Part shown: in pieces, positions 45,581 to 53,693 of the stretch | How positions within the stretch are numbered: the stretch's first letter is position 1 | Layout: every line of letters begins with the position of its first letter | DNA from: Paraburkholderia youngii | GTDB lineage: Bacteria; Pseudomonadota; Gammaproteobacteria; Burkholderiales; Burkholderiaceae | Length of the DNA: 64,000 bases | Assembly (NCBI RefSeq): GCF_013366925.1 | Contig: NZ_JAALDK010000001.1 | Coordinates: forward strand, 1,185,089-1,249,088 | Reading direction: 5' to 3' | Translations under genes and position numbers: made by a program | Notes under the pieces: model-generated | What the model saw: the letters and a program-made list of their open reading frames with translations, nothing else | The model's database searches: none | Told to the model about the DNA's origin: nothing

Positions 45581-45689
45581 GATCGATTGTCCATTCTCGC
45601 TTGACTGTGTTTCCCGGATTATCGGGCTTCCGCGCGACAGTGCCTACGCCCTATGCTGGGCGTGTCATTCAACCTGTCCGGAGACCTCC

Positions 45690-46331
45690 ATGTCCGCCAC
45701 CCGACCCGCCCAGCCTATCAAGCTCTATACGACACGGCTGTCAGGCCACGGTCATCGCGTGAAGCTGTTTCTGTCGCTGCTCGATCTGCCGTTCGAGGTG
45801 GTCGAGCTGGACATGAAGGCGGGCGAGAACCGCAAGCCCGAGTACCTCGCGCTAAACCCGTTCGGTCAGGTGCCGACGATTCAGGACGGCGAGCTGACGC
45901 TGTTCGATTCGAACGCGATTCTCGTCTATCTGGCGAAGCGCTATGGTGATTCGTCGTGGCTGCCGGACGATCCGCTCGGCGCCGCGGCGGTGCAGCGCTG
46001 GCTGTCGCTCGCGGCGGGCCAGATCGCATACGGGCCGTGCGCGGCGCGGCTCGTTACCGTATTCGGCGCGCCGCTCGACCACGAGCGTGCAAAGCAGATC
46101 GCCGTCAAGCTGTTCGACGTGATCGACGCGGAGCTTGCCGGCAAGCCGTTCGTGGCTGGCACACACGTGACGATCGCCGATATCGCTGCGCACACGTATA
46201 TCGCTCACGCACCCGAGGGCGGTGTGTCGTTGCAGCCGTATCCGAACATTCGTGCGTGGCTGGATCGAGTGGAAGCATTGCCGCGTTTCATCGCGATGCC
46301 GTCGACGAAGGCGGGTTTGCTGGCGGCGTGA
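45690..46331 (+). CDS. Glutathione S-transferase
   Basis: A 213-residue GST. Thioredoxin-fold N-terminal domain: KLYTTRLSGHGHRVKLFLSL, ALNPFGQVPTIQDGELTLFD with the cis-Pro and Ser of the glutathione site, then helical C-terminal domain with FVAGTHVTIADIAAHTYIAH. Start ATG 45690 with cggaga before it. It may detoxify electrophiles under LysR control. Its stop is 43 bases from the next gene. Confidence 0.9.
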   Translation: MSATRPAQPIKLYTTRLSGHGHRVKLFLSLLDLPFEVVELDMKAGENRKPEYLALNPFGQVPTIQDGELTLFDSNAILVYLAKRYGDSSWLPDDPLGAAAVQRWLSLAAGQIAYGPCAARLVTVFGAPLDHERAKQIAVKLFDVIDAELAGKPFVAGTHVTIADIAAHTYIAHAPEGGVSLQPYPNIRAWLDRVEALPRFIAMPSTKAGLLAA

Positions 46332-46374
46332 TACGCGTTTGGAGCCGCTTCAGATCTTGCAAGGGAGTCAGATC

Positions 46375-47358
46375 ATGTCCGAGTTCGTTCCGCTCAATAA
46401 CTGGGGAGCCGACGTGTCGCCGTTTCATGCCGGCGAGCAGGATGCGCAGCAGCGCGCGGGTGTGCGTGACGTGGCGGAGTCGATGGGGCGTCGGGGCATT
46501 CGCCGTTTCATGCCGGAGCAGCATCGCGAGTTCTTTGCCGCGCAGCCGTTCCTCGTGATCGGCGGCGTCGATGCGAGCGGTCAGCCGTGGGCGACGCTAC
46601 GCGCGAGTTCGCCGGGCTTCGTCACGTCACCGGATGCGCGCACGCTGCGCATCGAAGGCGGCGCATTGCCGGGCGACCCGCTCGCCGCGGCGTGGCGCGA
46701 AGGCGCGCAGCTCGGTGCGCTGGGCATCGAGCCGCGCACGCGGCGCCGCAATCGGGTGAATGGTGTCGTACGGTCCGTGCAAGGCGACACGTTGCAGTTC
46801 GAAGTCATGCAGAGTTTCGGCAATTGCCCGAAGTACATCCAGAGCCGTACGCCGTCTTTCATCGAGCGGGACTTGGCCGCGACGCGCGCGCAGCCCGAGA
46901 TCGCCGAGCGGCTGGGCAGTGCCGACCGCGAATTGCTCGCGAGCGCGGACACGTTCTTTATCGCCAGTGCGAATCTGAGCGAGGAAGCGGGGGTGGGGAA
47001 GGGGGTCGACGTTTCGCACCGCGGCGGCGCACCGGGCTTCGTGCGCGTGGACGACGCAACTACGCTGACCACGCCCGACTACAGCGGCAACCGCTTCTTC
47101 AACACGATCGGCAACCTCGTGCACGATCCGCGCGCGGGCCTGCTGGTCATCGACTTCGCAACCGGCGATCTGCTTTATCTGGCGGTGCGAGCGGAGATCA
47201 TCTGGGACGGCGACGAACTCGCGGCATTTGCCGGCGCGCAGCGGCTCGTGCGGTTCCATGTGGACGAAGTGCGCCGCAGCCGCGGCGCGTTGCCGTTCCA
47301 ATGGTCGCAGGTCGAACTCGCGCCGCAGTTTCTGCCAAAGGTCCGGGAAAGCGCCTGA
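46375..47358 (+). CDS. Pyridoxamine 5'-phosphate oxidase-like flavoprotein
   Basis: A 327-residue protein with one or two FMN-binding split-barrel domains: MPEQHREFFAAQPFLVIGGV, DASGQPWATLRASSPGFVTS, and GNRFFNTIGNLVHDPRAGLL near 240. Such proteins use FMN or bind heme; annotation as PNPOx-like does not mean vitamin B6 synthesis. Gene order with a GST is common in proteobacteria and points to a redox-detoxification pair. Ribosome binding site aaggga lies 12 bases upstream. Confidence 0.82.
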   Translation: MSEFVPLNNWGADVSPFHAGEQDAQQRAGVRDVAESMGRRGIRRFMPEQHREFFAAQPFLVIGGVDASGQPWATLRASSPGFVTSPDARTLRIEGGALPGDPLAAAWREGAQLGALGIEPRTRRRNRVNGVVRSVQGDTLQFEVMQSFGNCPKYIQSRTPSFIERDLAATRAQPEIAERLGSADRELLASADTFFIASANLSEEAGVGKGVDVSHRGGAPGFVRVDDATTLTTPDYSGNRFFNTIGNLVHDPRAGLLVIDFATGDLLYLAVRAEIIWDGDELAAFAGAQRLVRFHVDEVRRSRGALPFQWSQVELAPQFLPKVRESA

Positions 47359-47401
47359 GCCGATGCGCACGCGCGTGGGTTAGCTGGGTGCGGCCGCCGT
47401 T

Positions 47402-47806
47402 TCAGTGTGCATTTCGGCCGAGCCGGTAAGACACGCCAAGTCTGGTGGCCAGTTGCCATACATAGACCCGCGAGTAAGAAATGCCGAACTGGCGGCTTAT
47501 CAACTCGCGCATGCGCGCATTGCTCCAGCCATCGGAGTCGAAGCCATAGTCCCGCGGCGAGGCCCTCAGCGCCTCGGCCAACCAGTCCAGATCCGCCACC
47601 GCGAGCGCGGAATGGCGGCCGCCGACGCTCATGTTTCTGAGCGCGTCGAGCCCACCTTGCTCCAACAGCTTGCGATATCGTTCGACGGTGGTCTTTGCCA
47701 TTCCCATCTGTTTCGCGACCTCGGCCGCAGCGATGCCGTCGAGCAGTTTCTTGCCCGCCGTGAGACGCCGTGCGACGGTCGGTAAATCGTCATTCGGTCG
47801 ATGCAT
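47402..47806 (-). CDS. Transposase-type helix-turn-helix protein (IS630 OrfA-like)
   Basis: A 134-residue protein with two helix-turn-helix segments: LDGIAAAEVAKQMGMAKTTV, RYRKLLEQGGLDALRNM, and then ARMRELISRQFGISYSRVYV, WQLATRLGVSYRLGR. This matches the DNA-binding half of IS630-like transposases (OrfA). No catalytic DDE half follows on either side and no terminal repeats are seen, so it is either an isolated remnant or a domesticated DNA-binding protein. The chosen ATG at 47806 has ggag nine bases upstream. Confidence 0.72.
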   Translation of the reverse strand: MHRPNDDLPTVARRLTAGKKLLDGIAAAEVAKQMGMAKTTVERYRKLLEQGGLDALRNMSVGGRHSALAVADLDWLAEALRASPRDYGFDSDGWSNARMRELISRQFGISYSRVYVWQLATRLGVSYRLGRNAH

Positions 47807-48515
47807 TGGAGAACTCCGCCGTTGGGTCGCTGACCGGACTGCAATCGGTTGCTGGTGTAGACAGAGAAGAGGGCACGCCACTTACAGATAATCGAAAAAT
47901 CGCCCGCTGTGTCTAAAAGAATAAAAAATCAATCGCGTCATTCCTCTGATAGAAAACGACGTAATCCTCGGCTAAGACGTTCGCACTGTGTTTTTCTTTC
48001 TTCACGTAAAGATCTTCCTTGCGATTGAATTTCACGTTTGCTAACCTGATTGAACTGATTTAAACAAAAGATCAATCCGGCCTGCCTCGCGCGGCTAGCG
48101 CCAATACCTCCAAGCCGCATAGAGCTTGACGTTTAGGGCTTGTCAGTGCGCGCGGCATGCCGGAAGACTGAATCGTTTGAATGCGTGGATTTCTGTTTTG
48201 CGAATGCAATTCGAATGCATTTTTCGATGCAGGCTGGTGTTCGCTGGAAATCTGCGAAAAATGGGTTCTGAAGATTGAAAACCGTTTCGCGGCGCTTTTC
48301 CAGGCGGATTATAGGGAAACGGGACATTCGCGCAGAGTGTGTCGCTGTGAATCCCGACTCCAGTAACCGTCTGCTTAATTTGACTGCGTCGCTCAATACC
48401 CGGAAATACTTTTTCGCCGGGCACTTTTTGACTCAATACGCATAAATCGATCAAAGGGGACAGCGTTTGCGTCGGTGCCATCGGGCATCAGCCAGCAGGC
48501 GGTAAGGAGAATGAC
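47807..48515. other. Gene-poor AT-enriched intergenic region
   Basis: About 700 bases with lower GC than either flank and no convincing gene. I see AT-rich tracts (attaatt, aaaagaataaaaaatca) near 47920-48060, a near-palindrome at 48210-48226 (tgcaattcgaatgca), and a five-base GC stem cccgg/ccggg at 48397-48420 with a T-rich downstream. It contains the promoter for the gene at 48516, which has a strong ribosome binding site (aaggag). Confidence 0.4.
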
Positions 48516-48938
48516 ATGAACACGGATAGGACCCGCGATATCGCCGCGATGCTATTGCGTGCCGCCAGGCGCAAGAGACTCGTGTCTTATCAGGAACTGC
48601 ACGCGCTTTTCGGTCGCGACGAACCGTTGCAAAGCCGTTATCGCGCGTTGGCCGACGCGGCGCGCTCGCTGAGCGATTGCGCGTCGCTCGACTACGGCTG
48701 CCTGATGAGCCTCGATAACGGCCTGCCGGGTGATGACTTCTTTAATCGTTTCAGGCACGACAGGCCGCATGAATACGAAAAGGTGATGGGCTTCGGATCG
48801 GCGGGACGCTCGACGACCAAGAAACGACTGATTGCGGATGCCGAGCGTCTGCGGGTGTTCGAACATGCATCGCAGACCGAGGCAAATGGGAACGCGGCGA
48901 ACGCGTTGTGTCCGTACGCCGCGTCGAAATGCACGTAG
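48516..48938 (+). CDS. Conserved hypothetical protein, 140 aa
   Basis: A 140-residue cytosolic protein. The ATG at 48516 has aaggag eight bases upstream. Distinctive segments are IAAMLLRAARRKRLVSYQEL, HALFGRDEPLQSRYRALADA, YGCLMSLDNGLPGDDFFNRF and HEYEKVMGFGSAGRSTTKKR. Similar proteins occur in Burkholderiales, where they are sometimes mislabelled as ribose-phosphate pyrophosphokinase; I see no phosphoribosyl-binding motif to support that. Function unknown. Confidence 0.7.
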   Translation: MNTDRTRDIAAMLLRAARRKRLVSYQELHALFGRDEPLQSRYRALADAARSLSDCASLDYGCLMSLDNGLPGDDFFNRFRHDRPHEYEKVMGFGSAGRSTTKKRLIADAERLRVFEHASQTEANGNAANALCPYAASKCT

Positions 48939-49569
48939 CGCATGCGCAGTCTCCGAGCGCGACGAGACGCTCGCGGGTCGAGAGAATATGCGAAACGTCT
49001 CTGAGCCACGATGCAATAGACAACGATTAAAAATCCGCTTGAGCGGCGACAGCGGTATTCGCGTTAGCTTGAAAGCTTATTCTCGTGGTGCACCAAGAAG
49101 GATTTAACGATTGTCTAATTTCGGCTGGTGTGCATGAAATCTCCCGGTCCGCGTGGAGGATGGTAAGTCGTGAAGGATCTGATTGAGCGCGCGGTAAGGT
49201 TGACATCAAATTGTCGAGGCAGTTTTGTTGACGATTACTGAACCGTCCAGCATCCGGGTGTCGATTGCGGTATGAAGGAAACGCGCGCTTTGGATGCATC
49301 GCCATCGGGACGGGGCATCGTCGGTGTCCCAGTGGTGGCCGTCTCCGACGAATATGGCATTTGACATAAGATAAATTATCAACATCAAATCTTGTAATGG
49401 CTAAATTCAGATGTCGTGTTTCCGCTAAATACAGATGTCGGGTTTCTGAACACCGGCGCGCATCGTCGTAGTCGCAGCCATTTCCAAATTCTCGTAACGT
49501 GATTTAGAAAAGCGGTCAGAGAAATCCGACTTCAGATTTAATGATCGGAATCAATCACCTGAGGGCTTT
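48939..49569. other. AT-rich intergenic region with direct repeats
   Basis: About 630 bases, AT-richer than most of the window, with no convincing gene. The main structure is a pair of 22-base direct repeats at 49401-49446, listed separately. The following gene starts with a ribosome-binding-like gaggg at 49561. It looks like an old insertion-sequence insertion and deletion site. Confidence 0.45.
49401..49446. repeat. 22-bp imperfect direct repeats, possible IS end remnant
   Basis: Two copies of ctaaat(t/a)cagatgtcg(t/g)gtttc, at 49401-49422 and 49425-49446, differ at two of 22 positions and are separated by two bases. Tandem copies of about 20 bases with a cagatgtc core are the pattern of multi-repeat ends of IS21-like elements; no transposase is nearby. 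Alternatively it is a two-site operator for the gene at 49570. Confidence 0.6.
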
Positions 49570-50385
49570 ATGTACGCTTCCGCACATTGTGCGCGGCTAG
49601 TAGGGAATATTTTTCATTACGGTTGTAGAGCAAAAAAACGAATGGAAATCTGGGCTATGGACACCCTGACAGACGTGCGTGGGCACACTGAGATTAACGG
49701 GATTCGAATCGACCAAAGCGTCGCCTTGAAATCTTTTGATGACGTGATTCCCCAGGAGACGATCGCCGAAATCAACCAGTTCATCGACCATCTGTTTGAC
49801 ACCACCGCACCGCGCTCGCAATCCGGCGCGAAAATCGCCGAGATGCTGCGTCGCGCTCAGGCCTTTCGCGAACTCGAGCAGTCGATCTGCGCGAATGCGC
49901 GCGCGATGGCCGCCAAAATCGGGCAAACAAACTTACCGACCGAGCCGTTCCACGTACTGCGCTGCGCGAGCAAGACTTCGCTGGCGGAAAGCCACTGCCG
50001 CCATTACGACTCGCACCTGCTGACGCTGCTGGTTCCGCTTCAGCTCGCACCCGACGGCGTTCACAACGGCGATCTCGTGATGTATTGCAAGCCGCGCCTG
50101 TCGGTCACGACGCTGACCAACCTGATCTGCAAGATGCGTCATGGCTTCCTGCATAGCCTGCCGCTCAGTTGGCGCAGCTGGCATACCCTGCATGATCTGC
50201 GTGTCGGCAACTGCAAGCGCATTCCGGTCAAACCCGGCAGCGTCTACGAATTCAATGGCTTCGCGCTTCAGCATGCGAACCTCGACGTACAGAACGGGCA
50301 GCGGCGCACGCTCCTGATTCACTACTACGACCCTGGTCACTCGCTCGGCCTGAGCGGCGTGCTGCGGCGCGGGCGGATCGGCTGA
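49570..50385 (+). CDS. Orphan protein resembling a 2-oxoglutarate/Fe(II) oxygenase fold
   Basis: Up to 271 residues; starts at 49570 (gaggg upstream), 49642 or 49657 are possible and similarity-like sequence starts only after MDTLTDVRGHTEINGIRIDQ. The C-terminal half has an arrangement like a 2OG-Fe(II) dioxygenase: HYDSHLLTLLVPLQLAP (His-x-Asp), GDLVMYCKPRL, KPGSVYEFNGFALQHANLDV (His), and QRRTLLIHYYDPG (Arg that would bind 2-oxoglutarate). I do not recognise a specific family, and active-site assignment is inference. It sits alone in an AT-rich accessory region. Confidence 0.65.
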   Translation: MYASAHCARLVGNIFHYGCRAKKRMEIWAMDTLTDVRGHTEINGIRIDQSVALKSFDDVIPQETIAEINQFIDHLFDTTAPRSQSGAKIAEMLRRAQAFRELEQSICANARAMAAKIGQTNLPTEPFHVLRCASKTSLAESHCRHYDSHLLTLLVPLQLAPDGVHNGDLVMYCKPRLSVTTLTNLICKMRHGFLHSLPLSWRSWHTLHDLRVGNCKRIPVKPGSVYEFNGFALQHANLDVQNGQRRTLLIHYYDPGHSLGLSGVLRRGRIG

Positions 50386-50645
50386 GATTGCACATCGGCC
50401 CGCAGCACGCCCGCTGCTGCGCGCGCCAGCCATGCCACTGCCCCGTCGCCCCGACGAAGCAAGCCGATTTCACTTTGCTTTTAATCCGGCATAGACTGAA
50501 TTCAGACTTTTTCCGTTAGACGCTTTCTTTGCACTTGCCGTGACCGTTGCCGTGCGCGGCGACGGATGTTTTTGTCGTGCTCCGCGAGCCGATGACAGTC
50601 TGACCGGTTCGTGCCTAATCAACACTGAAAAAGGGACGACTCATC

Positions 50646-52112
50646 ATGGCCGATACCGGTTACATGGCACGCAAAACCATCGCTGAGATCGTCGCCAGCG
50701 CCGACGTCGAAGAAGGCCGCCATCTGTCGAAAACGCTGGGCGCGACGAGTATCACCGCGATGGGCATCGGCGCGATCATCGGCGCCGGCATCTTCGTGCT
50801 GACGGGGACCGCCGCCGCGCAGTTCGCGGGCCCGGCCATCACGCTGTCGTTCATCCTGGGCGGCATCGCGTGCGCGTTCGTCGGCCTGTGCTATTCGGAG
50901 CTCGCGGCGATGCTGCCCGTGTGCGGCAGCAGCTACACGTACACGTATGCGACGCTCGGCGAAATCTTCGCGTGGATCATCGGCTGGGACCTGATCCTCG
51001 AGTACGCGATGGGCGCCGCGACCGTCGCGGTCGGCTGGTCCGGCTATATCGTGAGCCTGTTGCGCAATGTCGGTATCGATATTCCACCTACCCTCGCCGC
51101 CGCCCCCGGCACCGTCGTCAAACTGGCCGATGGCTCGACGGTCACCGGCGTGATCAACCTGCCGGCGGTGGTGATCATCGCGATCCTGACCACGTTGCTC
51201 GTGTTGGGGACCAAGGAATCGGCGCGCCTGAACAACGTGATGGTCGCGGTCAAGCTGACCGTGGTGGTCGCATTTATCGCGATCGGCCTGTTTTTCATCA
51301 AGCCGGAACACTGGCATCCGTTCATTCCTGCCAATACCGGGCAGTTCGGCAGTTTCGGCATGAGCGGCATTCTGCGCGGCTCGGCCGTGGTGTTCTTCGC
51401 GTTCATCGGCTTCGATGCGGTGTCCACCGCCGCGCAGGAGGCGCGACAGCCGCAGCGCGATATGCCGATCGGCATTCTCGGCTCGCTGATCATCTGCACG
51501 GTGCTGTACATCCTCGTCGCCGCCGTGCTGACCGGCCTCGTTCCCTACACCGAGCTGAACGTTCCCGATCCGATCGCCAAGGGCGTCGACACGATCGGGC
51601 TCACGTGGTTCGCGATACTGATCAAAATCGGCGCGTTGACGGGGCTAACCACCGTGATACTCGTGCTGCTCTATGGACAAAGCCGCATCTTCTTCACGAT
51701 GTCGCAAGACGGTCTGTTGCCGCACTTTTTCGCGAAGGTGCATCTGCGTCTGCACACACCTTATCTGAGCCAGATCCTGATCGGTACGGTCGTCGCGATC
51801 GTCTCGGCGCTGACGCCGATCGGCGTGCTCGGCGAGATGGTCAGCATCGGCACGCTATTCGCATTCGTGCTCGTGTGCGGCGCGGTGATCTATCTGCGGC
51901 GCAGCGACTCCGAGGCGGCGCGTCCATTCCGGGCGCCCGGCGTACCGGTCGTGCCGGTGCTCGGCATCCTGTTCTGCGTGCTGCTGATGGTCGGCCTGCC
52001 GCTCGTCACGTGGCTGCGGCTCGTCGTGTGGCTCGTGATCGGCATGACGATTTATCTGTCGTACGGCCGCAATCATTCGGTGTTGCGCCATCCTGAGCGC
52101 AAGCATACGTGA
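50646..52112 (+). CDS. APC-family amino-acid permease (YhdG/cationic type)
   Basis: A 488-residue integral membrane protein with about 12 transmembrane helices. The N-terminal GATSITAMGIGAIIGAGIFV is the substrate-binding helix of amino-acid/polyamine/organocation permeases, and the half-repeat VVFFAFIGFDAVSTAAQEAR is typical of cationic amino acid transporters. Start ATG 50646 after gggacgac. Single gene; substrate likely a basic or neutral amino acid. Confidence 0.88.
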   Translation: MADTGYMARKTIAEIVASADVEEGRHLSKTLGATSITAMGIGAIIGAGIFVLTGTAAAQFAGPAITLSFILGGIACAFVGLCYSELAAMLPVCGSSYTYTYATLGEIFAWIIGWDLILEYAMGAATVAVGWSGYIVSLLRNVGIDIPPTLAAAPGTVVKLADGSTVTGVINLPAVVIIAILTTLLVLGTKESARLNNVMVAVKLTVVVAFIAIGLFFIKPEHWHPFIPANTGQFGSFGMSGILRGSAVVFFAFIGFDAVSTAAQEARQPQRDMPIGILGSLIICTVLYILVAAVLTGLVPYTELNVPDPIAKGVDTIGLTWFAILIKIGALTGLTTVILVLLYGQSRIFFTMSQDGLLPHFFAKVHLRLHTPYLSQILIGTVVAIVSALTPIGVLGEMVSIGTLFAFVLVCGAVIYLRRSDSEAARPFRAPGVPVVPVLGILFCVLLMVGLPLVTWLRLVVWLVIGMTIYLSYGRNHSVLRHPERKHT

Positions 52113-52120
52113 CTGTTATT

Positions 52121-52198
52121 GGGTGACAATTGCATGCCATTAATTAGCGGCGATTGCCGGATGGCAATTGACATGTAATTGACGATTGCCATTCACCC
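52121..52198. promoter_or_regulatory. Nested inverted repeats upstream of the RND pump operon
   Basis: The stretch just after the permease stop contains nested symmetry: outer GGGTGA (52121-52126) with TCACCC (52193-52198), and inner ATGGCAAT (52161-52168) with ATTGCCAT (52185-52192) around the near-palindrome caattgacatgtaattg. It is AT-rich, close to the operon promoter at 52301, and suits a TetR-type operator. It may instead act as a terminator for the permease gene. Confidence 0.4.
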
Positions 52199-52300
52199 TG
52201 CCGGTCTCTTTGGACATGCGCGCTGCGTCTCTGTTCGGCAACCCACGCGGTGTCTCGCTTGCGAGCGGCAAGCCCTCCCCACTCGCGACCACCAAGAATA

Positions 52301-52328
52301 AATTGACAAGCCACCCAGACACGGTAGG
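52301..52328 (+). promoter_or_regulatory. Sigma70 promoter of the RND operon
   Basis: TTGACA at 52301-52306 and TAGGAT at 52323-52328, spaced by 16 bases. The -35 is perfect and the -10 matches four of six. Start would be near 52336, giving a leader of about 120 bases before the TTG start of the membrane fusion gene. Confidence 0.55.
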
Positions 52329-52458
52329 ATCAACGGAAATATTTTCCCGCGCATTAACGCGCCCACACTCGTTCCGAATAGTTAATTCGACCGCAAACCG
52401 GAAAAACCGTCACCGATCTCACGCGCAAAAAAGACTGCCTTGATCAAAGGAGTTTCTC

Positions 52459-53682
52459 TTGCCTTGTTCCGCATTCCGCCTGCGTAGTCGTGCCGTGTCG
52501 CTGCTGATCACCGGTTTGCCGTTCCTGCTTGCCGCCTGCAACGACCGGTCGCAGACTCCCACCGCCGCGTCGATGCCGCCGCCGGTTCCCGTTCTGGTCG
52601 AAACGGTTTCCACCACCCCTGTCGCCGATGTCGTCGAGTTGCCGGGCCGCATCGAGGCCGTGCGCACCGCCGAGATTCGCGCGCGCGTCGATGGCATCGT
52701 CGAGCGCACGCTGTATCAGGAAGGCACGGACCTGCCGGCCAACGCCCCGCTCTTCCAGATCGACGCGAGCGACTATCGCGCGCAGTTGCAGCAGGCGCAG
52801 GCCGCGCTCACGCGCGCGACCGCCGTGCGAGACAACGCGGCGTCGGTCGTGGAGCGGTTCAAGCCGCTCGTCGGCCGTCATGCGGTCAGCGCGCAGGAAT
52901 ACGACGCCGCGCTCGCGACGATGCAGCAGGCCCAGGCCAATGTCTCCGATGCGCAAGCCGCGGTTGCGCTTGCGCAACTGCGGCTGGATCGCTGCATCAT
53001 ACGCACGCCCATCGCCGGGCGCGCGGGCCGCGCGCTCGTCACCGAAGGCGCGCTCGTCAGCGCGGGCGCGGCCACGCTGCTTACGCAGGTCAATCAGCTG
53101 ACGCCGATCAACGCGGTGTTCACGCAGTCGAATACCGTGATGCTCGATGTCGAGCAGCAGATCCAGGCGGGCGCGCGCAAGCCGACCAGCATGAAGCACG
53201 TCGAGGTGCAACTGATCCTCGCCAACGGCCAGGTCTACAACGAGCGCGGCTTTCTCGACTTCGCCGACCTCGTCATCGATCCATCGACCGGCACGCAGAC
53301 GGTGCGCGCGCGCTTCGCGAATCCGGACCGCACGCTGTTGCCGGGGCAATTCGTGCGCGGGCGCATCATCGCGGCGGGCACTCTGCAGGGCATCCGTATT
53401 CCAGAGCGGGCGGTGCAGCTCGACAACGGCGTTGCGAGCGTCGCGCTGGTCGCCGACGACGGCACCGTGGTCCGCCGCAACATCGATCTCGGCGAACAGG
53501 GCGAAGGACGCTGGACCGTGCGCGGTGGTTTGAAGCCCGGCGAGCGCCTGATCGTCGACGGCTGGCAGAAGGTGCAACCGGGTCAGCATGTCGACGCGCG
53601 GCCCGCGCCCGATGCTTCGCCAGCGGCGCAGCCGGCCGCGCAGTTGGCCAAGCCCGCCGCCCCCGCTTCCGCCGCGCACTGA
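52459..53682 (+). CDS. RND efflux pump, periplasmic adaptor lipoprotein (AmrA/MexA-like)
   Basis: A 407-residue membrane fusion protein. Lipobox LLAAC near residue 23 after a signal peptide. Beta-barrel and lipoyl segments VADVVELPGRIEAVRTAEI, LFQIDASDYRAQLQQAQAA, and GRAGRALVTEGALVSAGAAT are typical. Start is a TTG at 52459 with aaaggag upstream; there is no in-frame ATG near it. It links inner-membrane pump and outer-membrane channel. First gene of a three-gene operon. Confidence 0.9.
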   Translation: MPCSAFRLRSRAVSLLITGLPFLLAACNDRSQTPTAASMPPPVPVLVETVSTTPVADVVELPGRIEAVRTAEIRARVDGIVERTLYQEGTDLPANAPLFQIDASDYRAQLQQAQAALTRATAVRDNAASVVERFKPLVGRHAVSAQEYDAALATMQQAQANVSDAQAAVALAQLRLDRCIIRTPIAGRAGRALVTEGALVSAGAATLLTQVNQLTPINAVFTQSNTVMLDVEQQIQAGARKPTSMKHVEVQLILANGQVYNERGFLDFADLVIDPSTGTQTVRARFANPDRTLLPGQFVRGRIIAAGTLQGIRIPERAVQLDNGVASVALVADDGTVVRRNIDLGEQGEGRWTVRGGLKPGERLIVDGWQKVQPGQHVDARPAPDASPAAQPAAQLAKPAAPASAAH

Positions 53683-53693
53683 CGGGCGGCCCG

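Noticed and set aside
48181..48366. 61-codon plus-strand frame in the AT-rich gap
   Set aside because: No ribosome binding site and codon use unlike neighbours.
49027..49305. 92-codon minus-strand frame in the AT-rich gap before the oxygenase-like gene
   Set aside because: No ribosome binding site, no recognisable domain and mixed composition.
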